Shown: positions 1 to 11,539 of the stretch, piece by piece
Layout: every line of letters begins with the position of its first letter
How positions within the stretch are numbered: the first letter of the stretch is position 1
Assembly (NCBI GenBank): GCA_934045075.1
Contig: OW203726.1
Coordinates: forward strand, 6,966,860-7,030,859
From: Yponomeuta sedellus
Lineage: Eukaryota; Arthropoda; Insecta; Lepidoptera; Yponomeutidae
Direction: 5' to 3'
Length of the DNA stretch: 64,000 nucleotides
Made by a program: the position numbers and the translations under genes
The notes under the pieces: model-generated
Database searches by the model: none
Told to the model about the DNA's origin: nothing
The model's input: the letters and a program-made list of their open reading frames with translations, nothing else

Positions 1-69
1 TATAAGCAAAAAATTACTTTCCGTATATGCTAGCTAAGTAACAAACATGTGCAAGTTAATATAAAATGA

Positions 70-138
70 CCTATTTTTAGCCTCTAAATAGGTTTTTAAA
101 ATTGTCCTTAGCACTGGTTAGTGCATTAAAAAGAAAAT
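70..138 (+). mobile_element. SINE tail (tRNA-headed family, copy a), 5'-truncated
   Basis: A 69-bp fragment carrying only the tail shared by all copies of the family: AGCCTCTAAATAGG, a T5A4 run, then TTAGCAC and an A-rich end. It is bounded by a 12-bp direct repeat AATATAAAATGA (58-69 and 139-150), which I read as a target duplication. The fragment begins CCTATTT, the reverse complement of its own AAATAGG, so it has a miniature snap-back 5' end like the longer copies. Confidence 0.75.
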
Positions 139-152
139 AATATAAAATGAGT

Positions 153-1020
153 TTAAACTACACTACAGCACAGAGGATGCGTCCCTGAGGCCTCATAAAT
201 TGAAAAAGGAAAATGAACCACTGCCATAATACTAGATAACTCGATATTTATATTCAGGGACAATACACCTTGTTCATTCGTCCGAAAGGATACCGAAATT
301 ATATTTCATGATTGTTTGCCTTACTGTGGTTATGGTTGTAATGCTTGCTAAGCCTTAAGTTGCAGTTCAAACAACAGTTGAAATATAAAGAGGTACACTT
401 TAAAATGACGAGGATGTCCTCCACAACGATTCCGTCGACGGTGACACCCTGATATGGGCCTGGTAGAAATGAAATGAAAAGGTTTTATTCAAAGTAGCGC
501 AGAGCTGCGGCTTAATGAACGTTACAATTCAAACTAGGTTACCATGTCAAAATCATTTAGATCATTTTGGAGAAAAATGGACAAAAAAACTCCAAACTTA
601 GTCTTTTCGAAGTACTTAATTAAAATAGTTTACATCTATATTAATAATTTCGTCAAGGGGTACGGTAGACTCGATCGAAACCTTACATGAATAACAAAAC
701 ATAAAAAAATATTGATTTCGAGTCGACAACATTATATCCGTAAAATTCGGATTATCGAGAATTTCGTTAAATTCTAATTCTAATTCTATTTTCGTTAATG
801 GCACTGACAAATAATTTGCAGTCGCCATCTTCTTAGATACGTCTCGGCAATCAACACCACAGATTAACGCGTGCGTCGCGCCAAAAATTATCCATCACAA
901 AGAACTGTGGCACATGTGACTGTGTAAAACGAAACGTCCTGCTGGAAACATTTAATTTTTCTGTGTGGAAACATGAGTGAATCTACTTTTCTTCAGTCGT
1001 TGACATTTCGCGAAACGTTT
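153..1020. other. No gene recognised
   Basis: AT-rich sequence with no recognisable repeat. A 70-codon open frame on the minus strand (616-828) starts at an ATG in good context (AAGATGGCG), but it matches nothing I know and has no supporting neighbours, so I do not call it a gene. Confidence 0.5.
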
Positions 1021-1240
1021 GACACTTTTTAACCGACTCCAAAAAAGGAGCAGGTTATCAATTCGACGCGCGTATTACTATGTTTTCGCATATCTTCGTC
1101 AAATCTTAACCGATTTGGATATTTTTTTAGTTCGACTAGGTGTAGCGTCCCATTGGTCCCATTTTAATTTGGTGAAGATCTGATGAAGACTTTCAGAGAT
1201 GGAGAACAAATGGACAGCAGCAAATAAGGCCTAATGAAGC

Positions 1241-1895
1241 CCATAACACGCAGATCTAGGGCACCGTTGCACCTAGAAACCCTGGATTGAAGTTAAAAAA
1301 TATAGGTTCATTATTACTTGCTGCACTATGAATATTAAGAGTCAGATGCCCAAGATCATCAGGTCGAATGTGGTTCATGTCATGAGAAGTTCTGAGCTTC
1401 TATTCTACATAGAAATATGGGGCTTTCACTTAAATACTTAATTCCATTGTTACTTTCTACAGCCGAAGATTTGGAAGTCTAATGATGACCAGCTCAAGCA
1501 CACCCAGATCTAGGGCACCATTGCATCTAGAAGCCCGGAATTAAAGTTGTTATGTATAGTTTCATTATCTTTTGCTACACTAGGAATATTAAGAGTCAGA
1601 TGCCCAACATCATCAGTTCGAATGTCGTTCTTAGGAGATTCTAAGCTTCCGTCTAGGTAGAAATTTGCCGTTTTCACTTAAGTATTTAATTTCACTGTCA
1701 CTTTCTACAGCCTAAGTTTTGAAAGTCTGATGATGACCAGCTCAAGAACACCCAGATCTAGGGCACCGTTCCACCTAGAAATCCGAAATTGAAATTGAAA
1801 TGTGTAGTTTCATTATTACTTGCTACACTACGAAAATGAAGAGGCATATGTAGAATAGCCCAATAACACCGAAATATAAGGTACCGTTGCACCTA
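1241..1895 (+). repeat. Tandem array of about 250-bp units
   Basis: The motif CAGATCTAGGGCACC recurs at 1251, 1505 and 1753, giving spacings of 254 and 248 bp, with diverged flanking sequence repeated in the same order (GAATATTAAGAGTCAGATGC, CTTTCTACAGCC, GATGACCAGCTCAAG). A fourth, internally deleted unit follows near 1861-1895. Units differ by scattered substitutions, so the array is not recent. Confidence 0.75.
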
Positions 1896-2701
1896 TATAA
1901 CAGAATTTAAGCCAAAATACACAATTTTACAGTCGTGGTTATTAGTCCCTCATTATTAAAGACGCATAAAAATTGTGAAATATTTTTTTAAAATAAAAAA
2001 TTATAACCGACTTCTGTACACTATAAGGGTTCTTGGAGTCGGTGGCTAAAATGTATGTGCTGGTCTGGAACTTGGCACCGATTTCAAGATATACTACAAT
2101 ACCTAGGTATATACGAATTTTAAATTTATAGGTCATATTCCTTTTAATTATTTCTGCGTTCTTAGTGTTTTTTAGTGTTCATAATTCGGTTTTTTTTAGG
2201 ATATACTCTTTGTTAGATACGTGTTTTTTCTTTAAACCTGAGATTGGCCGATTGCTATAACAACCATAGAAAAAAGAACACTAACCATAACCATAAAAGT
2301 AGGAGTTTCCGTTCAAATGTTATTTAGTTTTGCATAGTTTGTTTACTTTGTTTATATGTACTTTGTTTGGAAATTATGCCGAAAATCGTACATAAGTTTT
2401 TCATAAAATCGTTCATTGGCCGTGTCTTTGTTTGGTCTTTTGTTAAATGATACCTATGTCATTTTCTTAACAGCCGAATCTCCTTGCATTGGTAACTGCA
2501 AAGTAGAGAAAAAGACCGAGTGCTTAAAACAAAGAGGTTTACATAGAATAAACCTTAAAGTTACATGTTTTGTTAATTTATGTTAGTTTATTTTGAATGT
2601 TGATTAAAAATAAAAATTATTTCTGTAAAAACTTTTGCAGTTTTTTTTGCTATATTTATTAAACACAAGTAACGAAGCTATACGAATCTATGCCTTGCTT
2701 A

Positions 2702-2914
2702 CAGTGCGTTCACATTAACTTGACGCGTGAGAGAATTAGTAGCACTGAGATGTTTACTGTTACCATGTTAAATAAGAAATCATTCCCATTATTTGGGGAA
2801 AATAAAAGGATTGAGGGCTTGTTTTACCATCTTCCGATTAGGTCCAAAAGCTAATTCACATGTTATGTCCTTGTTACCGATTCTCTCACGCGTCAAGTTA
2901 ATGTGAACGCACTG
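2702..2914. mobile_element. MITE with TA target duplication
   Basis: A 213-bp element with terminal inverted repeats of about 35 bp (starting CAGTGCGTTCACATTAACTT and ending with its complement) flanked on both sides by TA (2700-2701, 2915-2916). Arms are nearly identical. The interior of about 140 bp has no open frame. The TA duplication suggests mobilisation by a Tc1/mariner-superfamily transposase, which is inference. Confidence 0.8.
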
Positions 2915-3039
2915 TACCTTTAATATTCCTTGAGAACCGATGACTACAGAAATATCTACCTACATTTTGTATGCACCTATAATTATGTGTATTATGTATG
3001 AGTCACATTTCACCCGAGCGAAGCCGGGTTTTCATCTAG

Positions 3040-3560
3040 TAATTATTATAAAACATAGAACTCATGCATTGTAATGGCTTTAATTCCAGACCTCATTGTC
3101 ATCTAATCTAAATAATCCTTTATGTTATAGTAGCCCCTTTGGCACAAAGTGTGCTTAACATAGTATTTCTTAATGATACGCGATACTCATACATAGTTAT
3201 ATATTAAACGAATCGTCGGGAAATAAGGTAATTACATTTTACCTAATGCATAATCGCGATTTATATATTGTTATAATTATATTAAACGGGTCTACCCGTT
3301 TAATATATAACTATGTGCTTAACATATTTTTTGAAGTGTGATACAAACCCGAATTTTCTCTTTAAACACACAGCTGCCACAATACAGTTGACCGCTACAA
3401 TTGTGTGTGTAATTGTAAGAGGGCTTAGGACTAGTTCCGACCAACATCTTTAAACCGAACCGAAACACTTTAAAATAGAACTGTGACTTCGTAAAATAGA
3501 ACACTTTAAAATGAAAAGGACAGAGGCTCAGCATAATTGCTGTAAATTTGACAAAGTCAA
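3040..3560. other. No gene recognised
   Basis: AT-rich sequence containing a small palindrome around 3287-3300 (ACGGGTCTACCCGT) and a longer-range inverted match TATATAACTATGTG/CATAGTTATATA near 3195 and 3305. No coding features. Confidence 0.5.
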
Positions 3561-3724
3561 AACTCACCTGGGCACGCAGACAGAGTGGTAGAGACCGTAG
3601 TTCCGGAGCACGTGTATGAACTCAGGGAGCGTCCGGCAAGCTCCCATGATGCTGAATGCAGCCAGGCAGCTGTTCCATATCATCAGGGTACGACGGAGCT
3701 CGAACCTGGGGGAAATGTCACAAG

Positions 3725-4620
3725 AGTGTTATATAAACATGGTAGCCTATGCTTACGAAACCTGGGCGCTGACACAGATGAATGTATGAAAGGAATGAGT
3801 AAAGACTGGCGGTCTTAATGGCATGGCACCTATCGCTCTCGAATAAACCAAGAGCTGGAAGCACTTATCAACCAGGAGACAATGGAGGACTTATACACAA
3901 AATATTTTATTAGAATCGTTAAAAGATAAATTAAAGTATTTAAGTTTTTTTTTTCTACAAGTAACACTTTTCGAAGTCATTCTAGTCACGTGATGCAAAA
4001 ACGTGCCATACAAATCGGACGCAGACTATGATGTCACTTCTTGCATGTAACACCTCATATGTATGAAGCATTTGTGGTATACTCGTATTCGAGTTATCTT
4101 ATGAAATAATGTTTTTGTGCTTTTACACCCTTTTTAGAACACGAAATCTAATATTTTTGATATTATTGGAGTAACTTGATTTATCGCTTTTTTGGGAGTC
4201 GAAAAAAAAACGTATATGATTTTCTGTCTTAATTTTCCTGGAGATTTCCTATGTGTTCTATGGTAGAAAAGGCATGTCACTTCAATCTAACTTTACAGCA
4301 ATTTTCCCAGGTACCACGTTTTGCATGTCACAGCGGCTTCGATGGACGGGTCACCTGAAGATAATGCCAAACAGATCGACCAAGACTATGACCAGGTGGA
4401 CACCGCACCAACAGAGACCAAGAGGCAGGCATAGGAAACGTTGGACTGACTGTATTGAAGAAGACCTCAGTAAGATGGGCAAACTACGGATGTTTTTGAC
4501 ATCCGTGGGGCAAACATACTAATGGGAAGAGAGAGTCGATGTCCCGAGACAAGTGGAAGATTGTGTAGGAGGTCAAAAGCCACAAACGGTTGTAGCACCA
4601 TGTAAGTAACTAGGTATAAC
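3725..4620 (+). pseudogene. Decayed LINE (RTE-like) 3' coding remnants
   Basis: Two protein relics of a non-LTR reverse transcriptase C-terminus. At about 3736-3800 a short stretch reads AYAYETWALTQ, like the conserved YGxETWxLT block. At 4330-4522 the frame reads RLRWTGHLKIMP then RGRHRKRWTDCIEEDL, the usual LRWxGHVxRM and RGRPxxRWxDxIxxDL blocks. An unrelated AT-rich insert separates them and frames are broken. I cannot assign the subfamily. Confidence 0.55.
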
Positions 4621-5416
4621 TGGATCAACTACCCAAAAACAAGGGTTTCCACTTTGCAGCACGGACAACTTTTACTATCGGGCAAGGTCGAAAACGCGAA
4701 AAAAATATCAACTATCTCTTATAATTGTTCGTAGGTACTTCGTATTGGTGGTGAGAAAATACCAATTCGGGTAAAGTAAAAGATGTCCGTAGGTACCTTA
4801 TATGTTTTACAGATATGCATGGTGTCAGTTATATTGAATAGCTAGAAGAGGTCAAAACTGTTTTTCTGGTACACGTGTCTCTATTACGTTCGCCGTAATG
4901 CTGAGCTGATCCGTGTCTCAGCAGTGGGGAGTTGGGGACACAAGGGTTGATATCGACGACGACGAATGCTGAGAAAGCCCTTTTGATATTACATATCTTT
5001 ATTTGGCCACCGCTCTAATCAAGTAAACAGATCTTAATATAGGAGTCGATATACTCGTAGAAACAAATAATGCGTATCATCTCAATATTTGTACCCACAA
5101 CAAGAAATGGAAACTTGACAGGATTTTCTCCGGTTAACTGCGCATATTGCGGTTATTAAGACAAGTATATAATCAGCCCAGTATAATCAGCTGGATGTAG
5201 GACGTAGTTTCTGCCTTCGGCAATAATCTTCCAGACACTATACGCCATCTGACTGAGATTGTTAGTCCAGCGAGCTAGTAGGCGTTGAGCTATTGAGCGC
5301 ACACTGCGTTTGCCAGTTTGCGGAGCTCACTCGAGCACCGTTTTAACTCATGTTCTTCGGCAGATTTGATTAGCTTAATTAATTCCACTTCAACTTTTTG
5401 CAATATCTTATCACCT
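4620..5416. other. No gene recognised; possible repeat tail
   Basis: A stretch near 4905-4970 (GTGTCTCAGCAGTGGGGA... ATATCGACGACGACG) resembles the end of the interspersed family seen at 50368, 51765 and 61085. The rest shows nothing I can identify. Confidence 0.4.
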
Positions 5417-5418
5417 TA

Positions 5419-5831
5419 CGAAGGGGTATCAAAAAGTAGTGAGAACGGCATACTCCTTAGTAAGATAAAAAATACTGGCACGCATAGCTCAGATACATAA
5501 TTTGTAATATTAATAAAGAAAAATATCTTCGATTCTCTTTTGTTGTAGTTTGTTTTTAATGTAGTCATTTATTTGTTTGCTTTGTGTCGGAACGTGTTCT
5601 CGAAAATCTGTTTCCCGAATTGAAAGAATATACTTAAAGGAAAACAAGTACGAAGACGATAACGGTTGCCGTGGAGAGCTTTTTGCAGGACCAAGACAAA
5701 ACTTTTTTTTTAAAGGGATTGAAGCCTTGGAGAAGCGCTGGACTCGGTGTGTTAAAATTATTAAGTTATCGTGTTTAAATTAATTGTCATTATATTCTAT
5801 TTCATTCTCACTACTTTTTGATCCCCCCTCG
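5419..5831 (+). mobile_element. Deleted mariner element with transposase C-terminal relic
   Basis: A 413-bp element with mariner-like inverted ends: CGAAGGGGTATCAAAAAGTA at the left and the complement CGAGGGGGGATCAAAAAGTA at the right, matching at most positions over about 28 bp, flanked by TA (5417-5418, 5832-5833). Inside, a plus-strand frame ends FFKGIEALEKRWTRCV and stops at 5781-5783. This is the usual last segment of mariner transposases (xFxxGIxxLxxRWxKC). The catalytic core is absent, so the copy is a deletion derivative. Confidence 0.8.
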
Positions 5832-5859
5832 TAGTTATAATGTAAATAATATTGTCTTG

Positions 5860-5990
5860 TATAATTTCTGACGTAATCCATCAAAAGGACTTCGAGCATA
5901 GCTCTTTGAACGCGACTTAGGTGGACTAGTCCCACCGTCATCAGTGTGTATTTAAGCTCTGACGATTGGCTAAAGAATGATGTGTGAGGG
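5860..5990 (-). pseudogene. RTE-type LINE coding fragment
   Basis: The minus strand reads HLSRVQRAMLEVLLMDYVRN, closely resembling the RTE-clade block LRVTQRAMERAMLxVxLxDxIRN near the end of the reverse transcriptase ORF. Only this short piece is recognisable. It lies directly against the mariner element. Confidence 0.5.
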
Positions 5991-6470
5991 AACATAGAAT
6001 TACATACACAATTACGTACAACATACATACGATCCCACATTCCCCTCCCTTTAGGTTGCGCCACCGTCGGATAAACAATGTTTGCGCATTGAAAACTGAT
6101 TCTTTTGTAAAAATAATTACAGTTTTTTTTTTACAAAAGAATCAGTAAGATTACAGTATACAGTACGCACTATTGTACTGTACTAGCGATATAAGACACG
6201 AGTGCATGTCTAATTCTTATCCTACGATGGTTTGTTAACATAAATAATTACAATACATATCTTTCTATCGGTACACTGGTGCTGTCAGGCAGATGAATTC
6301 ATCGTAAAACGATATTACGATTACGCCTGTCGCTCGTCATCTTGCACGATGTATCGGAGTCATTGACGGTTAGTAAAGGTTAAGTTATTTAACATCGACA
6401 GTAGGCATGGTATTATAAATTGAATACTTCAACCACTATCGATCTCAATAAATAAAAATACAATTCCTCT

Positions 6471-6559
6471 AAAACACTCTCCAGAGGCAGTTTGAATAAT
6501 CTGTGGTTACGTTTTCCCCTTTCCCACAGACTATTCAAACTGCCTCTTAGGAGTGTTTT
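6471..6559. mobile_element. Fold-back MITE
   Basis: Two 26-36 bp arms, left beginning AAAACACTCTCCAGAGGCAG and right its complement ending CTCTTAGGAGTGTTTT, enclose a short centre (TTACGTTTTCCCCTTTC). Pairing is almost complete apart from a two-base change. The inner motif AATCTGTGGTTACG recurs at about 63860, so the two belong to one family or to related families. Confidence 0.7.
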
Positions 6560-8080
6560 TTAAAACTAGGCCGTAAGAATTATATGGTATCTAGGCGAGG
6601 ATATAAAATTGAATGAAAAAAGTCAACTAGGTACATAATAGCAGTATTGGAAATCTAAATTTTTCCCAACAGCTTTTTATAGTTGTGTTTTCGACTTTCT
6701 TGGAATCCGATGGGGTATATTCACATGGGTATATTCTGCCTTTCATGTTAGATGATGCTGTGCGCAACACACTTTCAAGGTTAAACCACGATCTAGATAC
6801 ACTACAAAAAACAAAATCAAGCGATAGATCGTTGAATTAATACATTGGACCGAACTAAACTGTGATTGAAGCTGTACAGAAATTCCGAGAATACCTCACT
6901 TATTAGCTACCATAAAATACAGACTGCCTCGAGTGTCGTCTGTACTGTCTCCTTGCAGTAATTATTTTGTAGTTCCATTATTTATTTTGATGGGTAAATA
7001 ATAATTACGCTGAACAAATTAAGTTTAGTTTACTATAAGAATTAATGGTGACCACGTCGTGCTATCCATTAAATCTTCTGATTTATTTTCCATTACGTTC
7101 ATTTTGACCAGTGCTATGTCTTCACGATTGTCTCTCGCGTAATTAACTCGCCGTTATTACAGACTACAAGGATCACTAAGATAAATAAAGACCCTGATAA
7201 CGAGTCTACAGTGTCTGAACGAATAGATCCCAATCATATCTTTGTGATAAATGAGATCGTATTATTCTAAAGGACTGTCTGTTAGAATTGAGGAAAACTA
7301 AACACCCATGACTCATGGAAAATTACTATTAACTTTGTTCTCTATCGATTAGGATACGCTGTTTTAACACAGTAGCCAAATAAACAACATTCGAGTTTCA
7401 GATATAGTATATTTATAATGGAAAATCCGCAAACTTTGTTGCTTAGGTATATATGTATGTAGAAAGTCCCACATCACGCTCAACTGCGAAAACAACTAAC
7501 ACCATCCGGTTCGGAAGGTTCGGTGTGGTGACGTCAAACAAATTCTCAGAGCCATTAATGACACTCTTGACGTAAATCATTTTAGGGCTACGATGGGTGT
7601 TCAAATAAAGTCGTTAACATTTAAAAATATGCTCAAAATAATTAAAGAAACCCAAAGAATTTCCGCGTCATCTTACGTAGTTTTGATGTAACCTGACCTG
7701 ACCTCTATATACTTTGTAAACCTAATCAAGTTATACTCAAATAAAAAAAAACATTATACCTACGTAATAAGATAATTTATATAGCGTCCAGTGGCACCAG
7801 ATGGGTGAAGGGAGTATTCAGACGCTACAGTGTCTGGGATATTGTTTTAGATGGAGTAAACTTACCCAGCAGTGGACTACATAATATAGCCTGAAGAAGA
7901 AGAAAAAGACTTGCCCACCTATCATCCTGACAGCTTAGTCGGGCTAGCCTGCAGAAAAGACAAGTCAATACGTGCGGAGCCAACCAAACCGCGGATTTCA
8001 ATACGATGATAATATTAATTATTTACAAAAAAGTATAACTAAAGTTTGTAATTTATTTTTTAGTTTTTAATTTATTGAAA
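6560..8080. other. No gene recognised; one RTE-type tail
   Basis: At 7840-7905 the sequence CCCAGCAGTGGACTACATAA followed by AGCCTGAAGAAGAAG is the 3' tail of an RTE-like LINE that recurs through the window. The remainder holds no gene-like or repeat structure that I can support. Confidence 0.45.
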
Positions 8081-8084
8081 CGAC

Positions 8085-8274
8085 GCATCTAAATAATTTT
8101 CACAATTTCACCCCTAAAGGGATGAAAAAGGTCAAAAATATTTATATCGATAAATTGTATATACCTATTTCTTAGAAAGTACGAAGTCAGAACACACATA
8201 CAATCGTGAAAACAAAATTTCCTCCATTCTACAATTCGAAACATGACGCAAGCGAAGCTGCGGGAATCAGCTAG
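8085..8274 (+). mobile_element. Helitron-like 3' end
   Basis: Ends with a GC-rich hairpin (CGCAAGCGAAGCTGCG) followed by GGAATCAGCTAG (CTAG 8271-8274), the layout of a Helitron 3' terminus. The 5' end is not recognisable, so the start given is arbitrary. Confidence 0.4.
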
Positions 8275-8540
8275 AATTATTATGAATGTATTTGTTAGAA
8301 TTTATAAAGCTATAGCGAATAACACAGGCATCAAATTGGCTCTTCTTTGTCTATCGAGGTGCTTAGGTCACGCAAACTATTTAGCTGCCTAAGACAAAAC
8401 AAAAAAAAACATCTATTGTTTACGAACTTCTCGACTTCTCTTGACTAATTGAATTTTTAATTACATATTAATCACTGACAACTATGTACGTAGATCATAC
8501 ATTGTTAGAAAATAAACAATATATGTAGTTAATATTTTGA

Positions 8541-8790
8541 AGCGGTGGTAGCTCAGTGGGTAGAACCATGGACTCGCAAGCGAGAGCCGCAGGTTCGATC
8601 CCCAGTGCGGGCATGTACCAATGACTTTGTTTAATTTCAAAGTTACGTACATTTGCGAATTTGTAGTCGCAATACCACACGCTAAATGTGAAGGAAAACA
8701 TCGTGAGAAAACCCGCGGCTCGGTTGTCTCCGCACGTAAATTCGATAACGAATAGCGGTAAACAAACCAATTTAGGGTTATCACAACTCA
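8541..8790 (+). mobile_element. tRNA-headed SINE (GGTGGTAGCTCAGTGGG family)
   Basis: Begins with a tRNA-like segment: A box GGTAGCTCAGTGGGTAGAA and B box GGTTCGATCCCC (8594-8605). It is followed by a body that contains GAAGGAAAACATCGTGAG (about 8689-8706), a segment widespread in lepidopteran SINEs. I do not call a functional tRNA, because the head lacks proper acceptor pairing and is fused to a repeat body. A second copy of the same head lies at 34714. Confidence 0.7.
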
Positions 8791-9340
8791 CGTTTTACAA
8801 ATCTTCTATTATTTACATGATTAGAGCCTTTTACATACTAACTATTTATTAACAATTCCTATTGCAGCATTATGTCACTAGAATCACTCTAATAACATGC
8901 ATAATACCTTGTTATTTCGAAAAACCATTAAAAATCCGACGTTAATTTTTCGCGACAGCCCTACAAAAAAAGAAACATGGATGAAATTCAGGTGTGAAAA
9001 AAATTTTGAGGAATGTAGTTTATGCCAACAAGTGAAGTTTAGTCGTTTGTCAATACGTGTATATGGCATAAGTATATGGCATATGTGTGTGACAAAATGG
9101 CACTAGGCAAAAATATAGAAGTGCTTAGATTGCCCCCAGCACGGCAACGTTGTGTTGAACAAAAATTAAAGAAGAGAAGAAAACGGCCGAATTGGATGGT
9201 GTAATGGATAATGTCATTGATGAATTAATAATTCAAGTCTCCGGAGACACAAATTCATCCTCCTCTTTGGCCAGTGACAGTGATGATTAGTGTAAACATA
9301 GGTATGAATAAAAATATGTACAAAGAACTTTGTTTTATTT

Positions 9341-9660
9341 AAAAACCTATTTAGAGGCTAAAAAATTCACCCATGCCGTGATTCGAACCCGCAACCTCTG
9401 GCTATCCGTGCCAGCGCTCTACCAATTGAGCCAATGGGCGACTCACCGGCATCAGTGAAATTTCGAACCTCTTTACACTATTCTCTGTATTACGTACAGG
9501 CAGCGACATCTGGCTTAAGCAAATTGCATCACTTACAGCCCCGACTACCTACTTTGCAGTTAGGTTTTACATCGGAATGATATCACTGTACCCACATGAT
9601 TATACTATTTTTATTTTTAATGCACTAACCCGTGTTAATAGTATAATCATGTGGGTAACA
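9341..9660 (-). mobile_element. tRNA-headed SINE (copy b) with adjoining inverted tail fragment
   Basis: Reads on the minus strand. The tRNA-like head spans about 9370-9445 (B box complement GATTCGAACCC, A box complement TTGAGCCAATGGGCGA), with more than 130 bp of leader before it (to about 9580). It stops at AATAGGTTTTTAAA, without the usual distal tail. Next to it (9589-9658) is a separate 28-bp tail fragment enclosed by a perfect 21-bp inverted repeat that starts TACCCACATGATTATACTAT. Confidence 0.75.
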
Positions 9661-11276
9661 AAAACACAAAAATATAAATTTACTTTATTAGTAATACTGG
9701 CTGTTTTTGTACCTTTGCCTAAAAAAAAAAGTTGATGCGCGCGCATCGCTTATTTGTGGACAAGTAAAAATAAATCCGCGCGCTTTTTCTTTTCGATGTA
9801 GGTTAGGTATTGTTTTTATTTGAAAATGTCGTCAAGTAGTGATGATAACAAAGTCCTCTTTTTATTAATTTCCTCGTAAATATGTTATAAAACGTCGTAT
9901 GACATACGTGTGCTTTGAAAATTACAGCCTCTGCTTCCATATAGCCCTCGCCGATGGCTCGGGCTAGTAATATCGCCTCGGCTGTAATTTTCAACTTACC
10001 GCACTTATATCGTAATGTACTATTACATTAAAAAGTCCATAATAATAAAACAGGATGGAACAGTTGTTTCAGTTGATGATACTTAATGTGATTCAGTGCT
10101 GATTAATTAGTAGCTAAGCTAGCAATTTAGAACAATTTCTAGGTCAAAACGTCAATTACTAAGTTGGAACAATATGCATTAAGTAGATAAGTACGAATAA
10201 TTCAATCATAGAAGAAAACCAGTAAGGTTGCCCTGTCCCATGGTAATTTTTTTGTCAGACAGAAAAAAACTGTGATCACACGCGAGTCATTATGCATGAC
10301 TTGGGAAAAACTAGGCAATTAGTAAAAATAATCTGCAGTCTGGAGTCACATTGAATTCGGTTAGGTAGCTGGAGAATCCCACACCACCAAAATCGTCGTG
10401 AGAATTTGATACTGTGACTGAAGTGACTAGTTTATTATGAAGGTCTTAGGAGATTAAGATCAGAGATCTGTGTAATTTTCATTTTTATGTACAATAAAGT
10501 ATTATCTACCTAACAGATTCAATACGCGTCCCCTGTCGTGCTGCACGTAGGTCTTAGTTATTTTCTGGCCATTGTCGCTACTTACCTACAATATCAGTCG
10601 CAGTCATATACCGGAACGAAACTCGTTTGAAAGCTACTCATTAAATTTTCATCCAAAGCCAATAGAACTTAGTACGTAGGTTAGTGATTGCGTAGTTCAT
10701 GTCGAACGTTCGGGAAGAGCTACTTAGGACGTCAAGCTAGACCGGTCGCCGGTGTCGTTGTCGTAAGACGCAATGGAACAGTTTAGCAGATTTCCACACC
10801 ACGCAATACTACGCATAATTTCAGGGTGTACGGTATCCCTCACGCCCGCAGCGAAAGTGAGGCAGCGTAGCGTAGACGCTACTTAGCGTCACCAACTACA
10901 GCTATTCTCTTCCGTAACATTCCACTCTATCGAATTAAGCATTTAGACGACTTCAAAGTGTCAAAATATGTACACGCGTTTGACAGCAGGAGTAGCTTAA
11001 AAAAAATAAAAATCAACGTCACTCAACTCGGTGTATACTTACACAATAGAAACCCATTTTGACTTTAAATTGGGTTGAGAAATTTCAAGGGGACATTCTA
11101 AGCTTGATTGAGAATCACATGGCTCTCGTTTTTGAAAGAAATGGGTTGCCAAAAATAATTTTAGTTACCTAAAATTACTTCAGACAAAGAGAATAGACAC
11201 GATATCAAAATGAAAAATTATAAAAATCGAAAAAAAAGTATGGGTCAAGCGTCTTTGGTCAGCGCTCGCCACAACG
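9661..11276. other. No gene recognised
   Basis: Mostly AT-rich with a GC-richer part at 10530-10910. A 15-bp inverted repeat TTGAAAATTACAGCC lies at 9916-9930 and 9979-9993. A tail of the R1 repeat family (ATCTGTGTAATTTTCATTTT, ACAATAAAGT) is visible at 10465-10503. The last bases (11272-11276, CAACG) are the left target duplication of Transib. Confidence 0.45.
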
Positions 11277-11322
11277 CACGGTGGTACCGTAGTAGGTCAT
11301 AGGACTCGGATGGCAATGACTG
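11277..11322 (+). repeat. Transib left terminal inverted repeat
   Basis: Heptamer-like CACGGTG (11277-11283), an 11-base spacer, block GGTCATAGG (11295-11303), 11 more bases, then block AATGACTG (11315-11322). In the family the ends are where transposase binds and cuts; the block order matches the right end. Confidence 0.85.
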
Positions 11323-11377
11323 AGCTAAGCCATGATATCTGGCTCAGTTACCCACTAATTGTCATACTACCTGAGGG

Positions 11378-11385
11378 TATAAAAG
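11378..11385 (+). promoter_or_regulatory. TATA box of the Transib transposase gene
   Basis: TATAAAAG stands 162 bp upstream of the first ATG. No ATG occurs between the expected transcription start (about 25-30 bp downstream, near 11408) and the ATG at 11540, which supports that start codon. Confidence 0.65.
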
Positions 11386-11539
11386 GTTTCGCAATCTATT
11401 GTTCCCAACATTCCTTTTTCGGCATCCGAAGTGAACACAAGTAATTAGTCATCAACCTGTTATCACCAAGTGCTTTAATTAGCCCAAGACGCGACGCGTG
11501 TGTTTAAGTTCCAACTTGTCTGTGACCTGCTATTTTACA

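Larger units (their letters stand above)
1021..3039 (+). mobile_element. Helitron-like element with internal tandem array
   Basis: The right end has the layout of a Helitron 3' terminus: a short GC-rich hairpin (3012-3029, ACCCG pairing with CGGGT), six more bases, then CTAG (3036-3039) followed by T. The left limit is uncertain. I place it near the motif ACCGACTCCAAAAAAGGAG (about 1030), which I have seen as a common lepidopteran repeat start. The element encloses a tandem array and a MITE, described separately. No Rep/helicase coding sequence is visible, so it would be non-autonomous. Confidence 0.45.

Noticed and set aside
616..828. 70-codon frame with good start context
   Set aside because: No homology that I recognise, AT-rich codon use like non-coding flank, and no splice or poly(A) context.
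1241..1895. CRISPR-like array
   Set aside because: Units are about 250 bp without unique spacers and the setting is eukaryotic; it is an ordinary tandem array in a Helitron-like element.
8897..9300. Possible coding remnant (basic then acidic stretches ending in stop plus AATAAA-like text)
   Set aside because: Frames are short and inconsistent and no family is recognised; sense and antisense frames are equally open.
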